Positions 22,559-31,546 of a stretch of DNA of 35,626 nt are shown here, piece by piece. The stretch lies in assembly GCA_040756575.1 (NCBI GenBank), contig JBFLYP010000023.1, positions 1-35,626 of the forward strand, read 5' to 3'. Both the position numbers and the translations under genes were made by a program. How positions within the stretch are numbered: position 1 is the first letter of the stretch; each line of letters starts with the position of its first letter. Below the pieces are notes generated by a model. That model was not told the origin of the DNA and made no database searches. It worked only from the letters and a program-made list of their open reading frames with translations. Source of the stretch: DTYU01 sp040756575 (GTDB lineage Bacteria; Bacillota; Desulfotomaculia; Desulfotomaculales; Ammonificaceae).

Positions 22559-24181
22559 TCACTCTTCCGGCGGCTTGGGTTTCAAACCCGGCGCCACCCG
22601 GTGCCAGTCCCGTTTCGAAGTGCCCGGACGCGTACGCATCGCCCACACCGGCAGCCTAACCAGGACGTCCTTCAGCCCGGTGAACTTCAAGGGCGCGAGC
22701 GGGGCGAGGTAAGGCTGCCCGAAAGACCGCAGCCCGGCCAGATGAATCATGATCGCTAACAGCCCGGCGGTAACGCCGAAAAGCCCTAGGACACCGCCCG
22801 CCGCTATCAGAGGAAAGCGCAGGAGGCGCATCGGTATCGCGAGTTCGTAAGAAGGCGTGGCGAAGGAGGCGATGCCCGCAGTTGCCACCACAATCACCAT
22901 GAGCGGAGAGACCACTTTCGCTGTAATCGCCGCGTCGCCGATCACCAGCGCCCCGACGATGCTCACGGCCTGGCCGATCGGCCGTGGCAGTCTTACACCC
23001 GCCTCCCGCAACAGCTCGAAGGTCGCCTCCATAACCAGCGCCTCCAGGACCGCGGGCAGCGGCACTCCCTCCCGGGACACTGCAATTGAGAGCAAGAGGC
23101 CGAACGGGATCATCTCCTGGTGAAAGGTGGTGATGGCTACATACAGAGGCGACGCTGCGATGGAGACGAAGAAAGCTAAGTACCTGAGCCAGCGGACGAC
23201 CGTGCTGATCCCGAAAGGGTGGTAGTAGTCCTCGGAGGCCTGCAGCAGCGAGGCGAGCGTCGTCGGCAGGACCAGCGCAAAAGGTGTCGTATCGGTAAGC
23301 AACACCACCCTTCCTTCCACCAGGGCAGCGGCCACCCGGTCCGGGCGCTCCGTCGCAAGCGCCTGGGGGAAGGGCGAAAGGGGATTGTCGACAATCATCT
23401 CCTCGATGTAGTTGCTGTCGAAAACAGCGTCAATGTCGATGCGCCGCAGCCTGTTCCGCACCTCGCTCACAAGCTGCGGGGGCGCCAGCCCCTTAATGTA
23501 TCCCAGAACCACCGTCGTGTGCGTCTCCCGCCCGATTTCAAACCTTTCCATCACCAGGTTCGGCGTCTTGAGCCGGCGGCGGATGAGCATGACGTTTCTC
23601 CGGAAATCCTCGACGAAGGCGTCCCGGGGTCCCCTTACCACGCTTTCGGTCATCGACTCGGTGATCGCCCGGTCCTGGTAATCTCTTACAGCGAGCCCAA
23701 GCGCCTGCGTTTCTCCGGTTAAAAAGAGTACCGCTTCGCCGTCTAACAGCGCCCCTGCGATTTCCCCGAAGTTGCTGTGCCGGGTGACCTTAGCCACGGT
23801 CACCGCGCTCTGTTCCACGGCGGCCAGGGTCACCGGCAGTTCTTCAGGGTACTGGAGCATAAGGCTCTCGAGGACGAAGTTGTCAAGTTGGGCCCGTTCC
23901 ACCGTAGTCGAAAGATATACCAGCGCCGCCGGGACCTTCCGCGGTCCGACCGCGAACTCCCGGACCGTAAAGTCCGTATTCTGACCAAATACCTCCTCAA
24001 GCAATCGGATGTTAGCCCCGAGTTCAGCGGAAACGGGCATTTTCTCCAATGCCGCAGGTTCCCACGGCTTCAGCGGGCCCTTTTCCGGCGTCCGGCGGTC
24101 GGGAGAACGAGTCTGAGGCTCCCGCGGCTTTTTCGATTGGACCAACAGGTCCTTAAGTTTCTTTGTCAGGCGCCGGCGCAC
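22559..24181 (-). CDS. GerA family spore germination protein (A subunit)
   Basis: A subunit of a germinant receptor, a large cytosolic domain plus a multi-pass membrane domain that forms an oligomeric channel. The product (540 residues) shows the N-terminal domain with GQNTDFTVREFAVG, TESMTESVVRGPRDAFVEDFRRNVMLIRRRLK and EVRNRLRRIDIDAVFDSNYIEEMI, then membrane helices from about 295 on with AASPLYVAITTFHQEMIPFGLLLSIAVSREGVPLPAVLE and RLPRPIGQAVSIVGALVIGDAA. I chose GTG 24179-24181 (MRRRLTKKL), with AAGGGAG eight bases upstream, over the GTG at 24190. The start overlaps the end of the upstream B-subunit gene by 29 bases, indicating coupling. Confidence 0.95.
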   Translation of the reverse strand: MRRRLTKKLKDLLVQSKKPREPQTRSPDRRTPEKGPLKPWEPAALEKMPVSAELGANIRLLEEVFGQNTDFTVREFAVGPRKVPAALVYLSTTVERAQLDNFVLESLMLQYPEELPVTLAAVEQSAVTVAKVTRHSNFGEIAGALLDGEAVLFLTGETQALGLAVRDYQDRAITESMTESVVRGPRDAFVEDFRRNVMLIRRRLKTPNLVMERFEIGRETHTTVVLGYIKGLAPPQLVSEVRNRLRRIDIDAVFDSNYIEEMIVDNPLSPFPQALATERPDRVAAALVEGRVVLLTDTTPFALVLPTTLASLLQASEDYYHPFGISTVVRWLRYLAFFVSIAASPLYVAITTFHQEMIPFGLLLSIAVSREGVPLPAVLEALVMEATFELLREAGVRLPRPIGQAVSIVGALVIGDAAITAKVVSPLMVIVVATAGIASFATPSYELAIPMRLLRFPLIAAGGVLGLFGVTAGLLAIMIHLAGLRSFGQPYLAPLAPLKFTGLKDVLVRLPVWAMRTRPGTSKRDWHRVAPGLKPKPPEE

Positions 24182-25295
24182 GCAGACCACTCCCTTCCGT
24201 AGGCGGCTGGTCGCGCACTCCCCGCAACACCGCTATCAATAACAGGAAAGCAGGGATAACAAACTCAGGAAGATATATAAAGCGAACATGCGCACGCAAG
24301 GAATTAATCAGATCGGGAACACCTTCCCACCCCTGCATCGACAGGGCCACCGCCAGTGCCCCCATGGGAAAGATTAGCGGGCGGTGGCTTTTCAGCCCTA
24401 ATAGTTGCCCCAGACCGAAAACCCCCGCATGCAGGAATATCCCGAGTTTCCAGAGCAGCCCGCCCACCCACAGCACCATCAGGACGGCGTCCTGGCGTTC
24501 CAGTACCGGCAGCGTCACAAGTTCGACGCGCCGGTAGAGGGTAAAGAGCGGAAAGACCAGCCGGGAGACGGTCTCCGCCCCCATTGTGCCCACAGTTGCA
24601 ACAATAACAATCTCCCAAAAGACGAACAATACGAATACCGCCGCCATGCTGCTGATCACCGCCCGGCGTTTGTCGCTCACAAAAGGCAGGACCATCAAGA
24701 TTATCGAGACCTCTCCGATAAAGGCAGCCGGCGATATCGTCCCGGCGATCACCGGGCCGATGCCGTGCTCTAAGAAAGGCTGGAAGCGGGTGATCTCGAT
24801 GTCCTTGGCCACCAGTGCGAGAATAAGAAAAAACGAAACGCTGAAGACCGACCAGAGCGTGATCACCCGGCAGATGACCTCCAGACCCTGATAGACCACG
24901 TAGCAGGCTAACAGGGTCAGGATGCTGATGAAAACGATGATCGGGGTGTCGGGGAAGTAGCTCGTGGTCATGAGTTCCCCGAACTGGCGCTGGTTGATAT
25001 AAGCAACGAACAGAAAGTAAAAGACGTATATGAACCCGACCGCCTTGCCTAAGAAGTTACCTAAGAGCCGCGGGGAATACTGGATCACAGTCTGCTGGGG
25101 AAAACGGAGCGCGAGCTTCGTCGTTACCGCCGCTATCAGAAAACCGAAAAGGCATGTGAGTATTCCCGAGAGCCAGATATCGTAACGCGCGCGCGCCGTG
25201 GCAGTCGCTGGAACAAAAAGGATCAGCGTCGCCAGCGCGGCTGTTATCTGGTAGAAGATCAACTGTAAGGCCGAAATCCTGCCTTCTTCGCGCAA
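24153..25295 (-). CDS. GerAB-family germination permease (B subunit)
   Basis: B subunit of the germinant receptor, an APC-superfamily transporter-like protein thought to bind the nutrient. The 380-residue protein has about ten membrane helices, starts MREEGRISALQLIFYQI as is typical of the family, and contains the GxxG-like AAVTTKLALRFPQQTVIQYSPRLLG and FLIAVLRGVRDQP segments. The start is TTG 25293-25295, with only a weak ribosome-binding site, but the N-terminus matches homologues. In this operon the B gene precedes A, unlike the classical A-B-C order. Expression is expected late in sporulation, but I see no convincing SigG promoter upstream. Confidence 0.92.
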   Translation of the reverse strand: MREEGRISALQLIFYQITAALATLILFVPATATARARYDIWLSGILTCLFGFLIAAVTTKLALRFPQQTVIQYSPRLLGNFLGKAVGFIYVFYFLFVAYINQRQFGELMTTSYFPDTPIIVFISILTLLACYVVYQGLEVICRVITLWSVFSVSFFLILALVAKDIEITRFQPFLEHGIGPVIAGTISPAAFIGEVSIILMVLPFVSDKRRAVISSMAAVFVLFVFWEIVIVATVGTMGAETVSRLVFPLFTLYRRVELVTLPVLERQDAVLMVLWVGGLLWKLGIFLHAGVFGLGQLLGLKSHRPLIFPMGALAVALSMQGWEGVPDLINSLRAHVRFIYLPEFVIPAFLLLIAVLRGVRDQPPTEGSGLRAPAPDKET

Positions 25296-25724
25296 CCGTC
25301 CGGAGCAAGCCGTTAAGTTTGGAAGCTACAGAGTCTCGGCTTGGCGGTGGGAATTTTTGAAGGAGTTCGCTTTGCGGATTCCTTTCTGGGTTTTCCGACC
25401 CTCCCGCTGCCGACCTCCGACCTCTTGCCTCTGACTTCCGAATTTGGCCGCCCCAGTCACCTCTTTTATATTCTTTGCACCCCAAGAAAAATTTAATAGC
25501 ACAGGGACCCGTAACCGTAATTTGTTGCCTCAATACTTCTTTTCCAACCATAATAATAACAAATCAGCGGGGGAAGAGCCGGCCCGCGTCCCGGAGCTAA
25601 CGCGTCGCTTTTTAAATCCCGACTTTGGACCTCCGACTTCCGGTCTCCGGCTTCTAATACCCGGTACATCATATTTCCGCTAACAGCCATACTAAGAGAA
25701 ACAAAGCTTTCTGAGGAACTGCCC
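25296..25724. other. Divergent intergenic region between the germination operon and the hydrogenase operon
   Basis: No gene is supported. Two heptad patches are present, one at about 25399-25445 (GACCTCC, GACCTCT, TGCCTCT, GACTTCC) and one at about 25619-25660 (GACTTTGG, ACCTCC, GACTTCC, GGTCTCC, GGCTTCT). AT-rich DNA at 25470-25560 may hold the promoters for both directions but no clear boxes stand out. Confidence 0.5.
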
Positions 25725-25874
25725 ATGCAGGACACGGCATATGTTGCCACCGTAGCCGGTACGCTCGGAGCGCTGGCAAGACCGGCGGTCAACCTGATTC
25801 TGTGCCTGCCGGGGATTGCGAAAACAACAATCCTGCACGCGGCCGCCGCAATGATACTCACCGGATTGAGGTAG
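25725..25874 (+). CDS. Small hydrophobic ORF (49 residues) leading the hydrogenase operon
   Basis: ATG 25725-25727 has GAGG eight bases upstream and the frame ends with TAG at 25872-25874, five bases before the hydrogenase small-subunit ATG. The hydrogenase ribosome-binding site (GAGGTAG) overlaps the end of this ORF, suggesting translational coupling. The product has hydrophobic stretches (YVATVAGTLGALARPAV and LILCLPGIA, AAAAMILTG) and could be one or two short membrane segments. I recognise no family and no twin-arginine motif. It may be a small accessory subunit, or a leader or remnant. Confidence 0.5.
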   Translation: MQDTAYVATVAGTLGALARPAVNLILCLPGIAKTTILHAAAAMILTGLR

Positions 25875-25879
25875 CGTAA

Positions 25880-26872
25880 ATGCGGGCAAAGATCCTGTGG
25901 CTGATAACCAATAGTTGTACCGGCGACATCATCTCTTTACTTAACTCGCTGCATCCGGACTACCGCCAGATGATCGATGATTACTTTGATTTCCGCTACG
26001 ATACCTTTTTAATGGCCGCTGAAGGGAATACGGCTACGAATGTCCTGGAAACGGCTTTGGGAGGGCCGTGGGGTTCGTACATCCTTGTCGTCGAAGGCAG
26101 CGTTCCGGTGGCGGCAGACGGTTTATACTGCATCATAGGCTACCGGAACGGAAAACCATGGACGGCGCTCCAGGCAGTAAGAGAACTCGCCGCCAGAGCC
26201 GGGTATGTGGTCGCCGCGGGCACCTGCGCCGCATTCGGCGGCCCTTACGCCGCCCAACCTAACCCCACCGGCAGTCAACCCGTCAGCGCGGTGGTACCGC
26301 AGAAGGTGATCAACGTACCCGGATGTCCCGTTCACCCGGACTGGATCGCGGGGACGCTCTTCCACCTCGCGGAGTACGGTGAGCCCCGGCTCGACGAGTA
26401 CAACCGCCCGGTCCTTTACTACGGGGAGACGATCCACGACCGCTGCGAGCGGCGCTACTATTTCGAAAGCGGCATCTTTGCAAAAAAACCCGGCGAACCG
26501 TGGTGTATGTATAAAATCGGCTGCAAGGGGCCGGTGACCCACGCGGACTGCCCCGTGCGGCACTGGTGCGGGGAGCACGTGAACTGGCCGGTGGGCGCCA
26601 ACACGCCCTGCATCGGCTGCACCAGTCCGGAATTCCCCGACGGCACGAGTCCCTTTTTTGAGCACCTGCCTGACGTTAAAACCCCCGCGGGCAAGGTGAC
26701 GGCCAACCGCGTCGGACTGGTTGCGGGCGCCGCCACAGTCCTCGGCATCGGGGCGCACCTTGCCGCAAACATCGCTACGGGAAGGCTCGCCCGGACGCTG
26801 CGCAAAGGGCAAAAGGGACGAACCAAACCCGGGCGCTTGTTCCGTAAACTTCTCCCGCGGCACAGGTATTGA
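25880..26872 (+). CDS. [NiFe] hydrogenase small subunit, Asp-for-Cys variant
   Basis: Electron-transfer subunit of a group-1-type [NiFe] hydrogenase (330 residues) with three Fe-S clusters. Ligands visible are C13, C116 (AAGTCAAFGG) and C149 (VPGCPVHPDW) for the proximal cluster, H186/C189/C209/C215 for the distal and C224/C243/C246 (TPCIGC) for the medial. The usual fourth proximal Cys of CTGC is Asp here (SCTGD, D16). Actinobacterial-type hydrogenases are known to use three Cys and one Asp at this cluster. There is no twin-arginine signal: an in-frame TAA directly precedes the ATG, and the mature motif begins at residue 6. A C-terminal hydrophobic helix (about 277-298, VGLVAGAATVLGIGAHLAANIA) followed by a very basic tail resembles the membrane anchor of Hya/Hup enzymes. 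Start ATG 25880 has GAGGTAG upstream. Confidence 0.92.
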   Translation: MRAKILWLITNSCTGDIISLLNSLHPDYRQMIDDYFDFRYDTFLMAAEGNTATNVLETALGGPWGSYILVVEGSVPVAADGLYCIIGYRNGKPWTALQAVRELAARAGYVVAAGTCAAFGGPYAAQPNPTGSQPVSAVVPQKVINVPGCPVHPDWIAGTLFHLAEYGEPRLDEYNRPVLYYGETIHDRCERRYYFESGIFAKKPGEPWCMYKIGCKGPVTHADCPVRHWCGEHVNWPVGANTPCIGCTSPEFPDGTSPFFEHLPDVKTPAGKVTANRVGLVAGAATVLGIGAHLAANIATGRLARTLRKGQKGRTKPGRLFRKLLPRHRY

Positions 26873-27029
26873 CGGGTAGGTTTGAGCCGCCGGGCGAGGC
26901 ACCCGCTGACTTATTCTTTTAGCGTGAAAGACTCGCAGGCATAGAAAGGGAGCAGTACGGGGATCAGAAGCCGTGAACCGAAAACTGTTTTTCCAAGGGC
27001 CGGCCGCAAATTTCTCCCGGTTTCGGGTT

Positions 27030-27052
27030 TCTGAATTCTGAATTCTGAATTC
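27030..27052 (+). repeat. TTCTGAA heptad repeat before the large-subunit gene
   Basis: Three tandem copies of a TTCTGAA(T)-type unit (TTTCTGAATTC, TGAATTC, TGAATTC) occupy the spacer between hydrogenase subunit genes. The 200-base spacer is unusually long for this gene pair. Confidence 0.5.
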
Positions 27053-27072
27053 ACACCCGTGGAGGTTAACCC

Positions 27073-28455
27073 GTGCGCAGGCAGATCGTCATCAACCCCG
27101 TCACCCGGGCCAACAATCGCGGGCACGTAGAGATCGTCACCGAAGACGCCAGGGTGGTGGACGCCCGTTGCAGCGCCCTCTTCTTCCGCGGCTTTGAACT
27201 GATGCTCCGGGGGCGGGACCCGCGCGACACCGCCTATTTCACCGAACGCATCTGCGGCATCTGTGCAACGGCGCACGCTGTAGCCGCCGCCTTCGCGCTG
27301 GAGGAACTCACGGGCACAAGGCCGCCGGAAAACGGCAACCTGCTCCGGAACCTGATTTTTGCCGCGGACATTTTGCAAAACCATCTGAGGCACTTCTACC
27401 TGCTTTCGCTGCCGGACTGGGTGCGCGGACCGGACAGACCCCCCTTCACCCCGCGTTACCGGAAGGACTACCGCCTTTCCGGTGAAACCAACGACCGGAT
27501 CATGCGGCATTACTACGAAGCTGTAACCATCAGCCGCGTCGCCCACGAGATGGTTGCAGCATTGGGAGGGAAGGCACCTTTCCCGCACGGCATCCTGGCC
27601 GGCGGTGCCACGGTTCCCCCGGACGGAGCCGTTCTCCTTGACTTGAAGGCGAAACTTAACTTGATCACCGGGTTCGTTAAGGAAAGAATGGTTCCCGACG
27701 CGCAAACCATCGCCGAGGCCTACCCGGAATACTATGAACTCGGAAAACGCCCGCTGCGGTTCTTATCCCACGGCTTCTTTCCCGTAGATCCGGAACGCAA
27801 GCGCTTTTACATCCCAGGCGGGGTTGTGGAGGAGACCGCGGCGCGGGATGTAGAGCCGGCGCTGATCGCCGAACACATGCGGCATGCATATTTTGAAGAC
27901 AGCGGCGGACCGCAGCCGCCGGACGCCGCCGTAACCGGGCCGGAACCGGGTAAACCCGGCGCGTATTCGTGGATCAAGGCGCCCCGTTACGATGGCAAGC
28001 CCTTTGAAGGCGGGCCGCTGGCGCGGCTCTGGATTGCAGGACGCTACCGGCGGGGGGTTTCGGTGCTGGACCGGCTTATGGCGCGGGTTATGGAAACCGA
28101 AATTCTGTGCGGCCTGATGAAAGAGTGGCTTGAAGAGTTAGAGCCGGATAAGCCGATCTTTACCCCTTTTACAGTACCGAAGGCCGGGGAGGGGCTGGGA
28201 CTCACCGACTCGATGCGTGGGCCTCTTTTGCACTACCTCCGCGTGGAAGGAAGCCGCATCAGCCGGTACGAGATTATCACCCCCTCGGCGTGGAACTTTT
28301 CCCCGCGCGACGACAGCGGTCACCCGGGGCCGGTAGAGGAAGCGCTCCTTGGGACGCCGGTGGCCGACCCCGCAGAGCCTGTGGAAATCGGACGCATTGT
28401 TCGCTCCTTCGACCCGTGCTACGCCTGCGCCACGCATATCATTCAGAAAGGATGA
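27073..28455 (+). CDS. [NiFe] hydrogenase large (catalytic) subunit, non-canonical
   Basis: The catalytic subunit binds the Ni-Fe centre through two CxxC pairs, and both are present: RICGICATAH (C61, C64, H68) and DPCYACATH (C449, C452, H455). Length 460 residues. Other family segments seen are FFRGFELMLRGRDPRD, LQNHLRHFYLLSLPDW and PSAWNFSPRD. Two points depart from the textbook form. The N-terminal RIEGH motif, whose Glu is a proton-transfer residue in model enzymes, reads TRANNRGH with no Glu at that position. The residues after the final His number only five (IIQKG), whereas a cleavable extension of about 15 or more is usual. Start GTG 27073 has GGAGG seven bases before. It is followed at once by the cytochrome b gene. 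No maturation genes are in the window. Confidence 0.93.
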   Translation: MRRQIVINPVTRANNRGHVEIVTEDARVVDARCSALFFRGFELMLRGRDPRDTAYFTERICGICATAHAVAAAFALEELTGTRPPENGNLLRNLIFAADILQNHLRHFYLLSLPDWVRGPDRPPFTPRYRKDYRLSGETNDRIMRHYYEAVTISRVAHEMVAALGGKAPFPHGILAGGATVPPDGAVLLDLKAKLNLITGFVKERMVPDAQTIAEAYPEYYELGKRPLRFLSHGFFPVDPERKRFYIPGGVVEETAARDVEPALIAEHMRHAYFEDSGGPQPPDAAVTGPEPGKPGAYSWIKAPRYDGKPFEGGPLARLWIAGRYRRGVSVLDRLMARVMETEILCGLMKEWLEELEPDKPIFTPFTVPKAGEGLGLTDSMRGPLLHYLRVEGSRISRYEIITPSAWNFSPRDDSGHPGPVEEALLGTPVADPAEPVEIGRIVRSFDPCYACATHIIQKG

Positions 28456-28538
28456 AGGCTGAGGGGATGAGGGATGAAGGACCGGAGAGCGAAGTGATAA
28501 ACGCACCGGAAAATCTCGAATTGCTCGGGAGGAGGAAG

Positions 28539-29114
28539 ATGGTGCAATTGCGTCACCCGTTACTTGTCAGGCTCTTCCACTGGACGCTGGCGCCGCTGGC
28601 TGTTGCGCTCGTTGCCACCGGCCTTTATATCACGAATCCGCCTCAAACCGGCGGCAGCATGCGGACGGCGCGGAAAATCCATTCCCTAAGCGGATTCCTT
28701 TTCACCTTCGGGTTCATCGCCCGCCTCTATTACGGTGCCCTGCGGCGCGACTGGCGGATGATCGTTCCCGAGCGCAGCGACCTCAAGAAGATCCCGGCCT
28801 TCGCCCGGTATCACCTGTATCTGACGGAAAAGAAGCCGAAATTCCGCAAATACAACGTCGGCCAGAAGTTCCTTTACACCTTCTGGCCGCTCGCGGCGCT
28901 GTTTATCCTGCCCTTCGGGTTTTTCCTTTATGCCCCAAAGGTCTTTGCCCGCCCGATTAAGTGGATAGGGGGACTTAACCGGATCAGGAACCTGATCTAT
29001 CTGACTACCCTTGTAACCGCTGCAACCATCGCGGGCCACATTTACCTGGCCTTGACCGACAGCATTGGGAAATTAAAATCAATCTTTACAGGGTATTACA
29101 AACGGGGAACGTAG
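28539..29114 (+). CDS. Hydrogenase-associated cytochrome b subunit (HyaC/HupZ type)
   Basis: Membrane diheme cytochrome b that passes electrons from the hydrogenase small subunit to quinone. The 191-residue product has about four membrane helices with candidate heme ligands in helix 1 (HPLLVRLFHW, H14), helix 2 (RKIHSLSGF, H48) and helix 4 (IAGHIYLAL, H167). It is somewhat shorter than typical HyaC proteins (about 220-240). I chose ATG 28539-28541 (MVQLRHPLL) since GGGAGGAGG lies upstream. Earlier in-frame ATGs lie in a GATGAGG-type heptad repeat overlapping the large-subunit stop. Together with the two subunits it forms a membrane H2:quinone oxidoreductase module. The gene ends convergently, eight bases before the CARDB pseudogene stop. 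Confidence 0.9.
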   Translation: MVQLRHPLLVRLFHWTLAPLAVALVATGLYITNPPQTGGSMRTARKIHSLSGFLFTFGFIARLYYGALRRDWRMIVPERSDLKKIPAFARYHLYLTEKKPKFRKYNVGQKFLYTFWPLAALFILPFGFFLYAPKVFARPIKWIGGLNRIRNLIYLTTLVTAATIAGHIYLALTDSIGKLKSIFTGYYKRGT

Positions 29115-29122
29115 TAAGCACC

Positions 29123-30791
29123 CTATATCGAGGCTCTTACGGTTTCCCCCGGTTTCACCTTTATGGGATAAGTCAGGTTCACAATTTTCAAGGCACGGGG
29201 TTCTATGATAGGGATACCAATAACTTCCGAGTTGGTGTATTTTGCCCCGTCCTCCCCTTGGCAGGAGAAATTAATCACCACGTTATAAATCTTGGATTTT
29301 GCCTCACCGCTCACAAAGAGCTTTATACCTTTGGAGATTGACTCGTCAGCCCCCAAAGTTTTTAGCAGAGGGTGTTACCAGTACCCAGGGGCGAAAAGAC
29401 GTCCAGGGATTGGGTTCCTTCTACGTTGGCCAGCACTACCCGCGCGTTTTTTGCCGGCTCATCGCCGATATTTTTAATATTTAGGATCAATCGAAACGAG
29501 CTCCCAGCCTCGATCTGTTCGACCGGCAGGGTGTAAGAAGCAACGGTCAGCTCCGGTCCCAGATTCTTGCCGTCCTTGCCTTTCACCGGAATGCTGACCG
29601 TTCCTGAGGATTCATAACTTTTATTGTCATCTTCGCACGTCATTTTCACGTTTAGGTTGTATCTTCTACTTTCGGCATTTTTGTCAGCGGCAAGGCTGAA
29701 GCTTCGGGTGACCCGTTCTCCTCCCGCCAATTCCGGAATAAATATGGTGCTGCTGGTTCCAACCGGGGAAAAATTTTTCAAAGCGCCGAGATCGTCTTCC
29801 CCTAAAGAAATCCTGATATTCCTGGCATCAGTCTGGGCGGCGTTGCAAACATCCAGATGCAGTTGAAAGCTTTCTCCGGCAGCGACGGGTGTTTGACTGA
29901 CTCTGTGTCCTTGAATAACTAATTGAGGTCCGGTCTCCACTAAGAAGGTCTTGCCGCCCTTGTAAATCGGCACGCCGATTACCTCTGAAGCGGTGTAAGT
30001 TTGCCCCTCCCGGTCACGGTATTCTATCTCGACAATGAGGTTGTAGGTCTTTGCCTGCGCCTTCGGGCTGACCGCGAAACGCAGCGCCTTTTCCGTTTTA
30101 GCCCCTTGCCCCAGCTCGTCTAGGGCGAAGGCGTTGCTCGAACCTACGGGGAAGAAAACATCGAGGCCGCTTGCTCCTTCCAAATGGTTAGCTGCTACCT
30201 TTATGGCACGGGCCTGTTGGTTTCCAAAATTCTTTACCTCGAGAAACATGGAGAACTCTTGGCCTACTTCTATGGTTTGCGGTTCGAATCTTACGTTGGA
30301 AATCGTCAGTTTTGGCCTGGTTGCTTCTGCGGAAGAGGGTTTCTTGACCGGTACGCCGATAGTGTAAGAATAGACGTATTCGGTTACCGGCGCCTCGTCG
30401 TTCTGATACCGGATGGTAAAGTACAGATTATTAATGCCCGGCGCAGCGGTGCTGCTCGATCCCAACCGAAAGGTCTTCCGAACCTCGCTTAACGGCCCGA
30501 TTTACCTTGTACAGAAACAGTATTTGAGATGAGGTACGGAGCAAAAGGGCTGCTTACCGCCCCTTCGTTGATGGCCAGCTCGATATTCGCCGCTGTCTGA
30601 TCGCCTATATTTCTCAGGGTCACAGTGGCGTCGAAATCATCGCCCGGCTCTATGGGTTCCGGGCTGATACTGAATTCGGAAATGATAATCCGGGGACCTG
30701 TTGCCGCTTCGGCTTCCTGCGGGCAGGAAATAAAACCTAAACCCGCTGCGAAGACCAATAACGCTACCGCGAAGTTCCGAAAACTATGCAA
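29123..30791 (-). pseudogene. CARDB/COG1361-type secreted protein, frameshifted twice
   Basis: Three adjacent frames join into one protein of about 550 residues. It has an N-terminal signal peptide (FRNFAVALLVFAAGLGFISC, possible lipoprotein) and then at least three tandem CARDB-like adhesion repeats of about 120 residues. Each carries an IEPGDDF/VEVGQEF/VAAGESF opening, a NIGDQTA-like turn, a PVGSS-type loop and an ALRFAVSPKAQAKTYNL-type strand. One shift lies near 30495-30510 (before IGPLSEVRKTF), the other near 29357-29366 (after PLGTGNTL, resuming LKTLGADES). The start is TTG 30789-30791 with GGGAGGG upstream, overlapping the ATPase gene end. Proteins of this type often act beside MacB-like exporters as surface or envelope factors. 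The lesions make it a pseudogene unless they are sequencing errors. Confidence 0.8.
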
Positions 30792-31499
30792 TGGACTGGC
30801 CCTCCCTCGGGATGCACGGTTCGCCCTCGATCTTTTCGATAGATCCGTCGCGCAGGTAAATGATCCTGTTAGCATAGCGCGCTACTTCCCGGTCATGAGT
30901 TACCAGAAGAAATGTGCACCCCTTTTCCCGGTTAACCTCAGTGAGCAGGTCCATGATTTCCGAACCGCTTTTCGAATCGAGGTTTCCGGTAGGTTCATCG
31001 GCCAATACGACCGCCGGCTCATTGATTAGCGCGCGGGCGATGGCTACCCGCTGCTGCTCGCCGCCGCTCAGTTCCGCCGGCTTGTGGTTAAGTCGGTGAG
31101 CGATGCCCACCATCTCAAGCATCTTCTGGGCCTTGTTGGTTCGCTCTCCCGACGTAACACCGCTGAACAATAAAGGTAGAGCAACGTTCTCCAAAGCAGT
31201 GAGATTTGGAAGAGGTTAAAAGACTGAAAGATAAAGCCGATGTGCTTGCGCCTGAAAATCGCTAAACGGTTTTCGTCCATGGGGATCAGAGAGTGCCCGT
31301 TGACGATAAGCTCACCCCGGTCCGGCCGGCACAACCCGCCGATGAGGCTCAGCAGCGTTGACTTTCCCGAACCCGAAGGACCGACCAGGGAGACGAATTC
31401 GCCACGGGATACCTGCAGGTTTACTCCCCTGATGGCCACAACTTCGCTTTTGCCTAAAGAAAATTTATGGGTAAGATTCTTAATTTCGATTATAGTCAC
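30784..31499 (-). pseudogene. MacB/LolD-type ABC transporter ATPase, frameshifted
   Basis: Two frames together give a standard 230-240 residue ATPase: Walker A GPSGSGKSTLLSLIGG, Q-loop FIFQSFNLF, signature LSGGEQQRVAIARAL, Walker B VVLADEPTGNLDS and the H-loop LVTHD. This set is typical for MacB/LolD export or lipoprotein-release systems. The break is at 31208-31209, where the minus strand reads CTCTTCCAAATC; one added C restores NLFPNLTALENVALPLL. Start GTG 31497-31499 (MTIIEIKNL) has GGAGG upstream. No FtsX/MacB-type permease gene is found next to it. The gene is followed by the CARDB pseudogene, with which it overlaps by eight bases. Confidence 0.85.
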
Positions 31500-31546
31500 G
31501 CTTTTTCCTCCGAACAGTATTCCAGCCGTGCAACGGAGCCGCGTTC

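Noticed and set aside
26123..27705. Minus-strand frames of 259-264 codons opposite the hydrogenase subunits
   Set aside because: They are shadows of the two well-supported hydrogenase genes, rich in Arg, Gly and Val with no family features.
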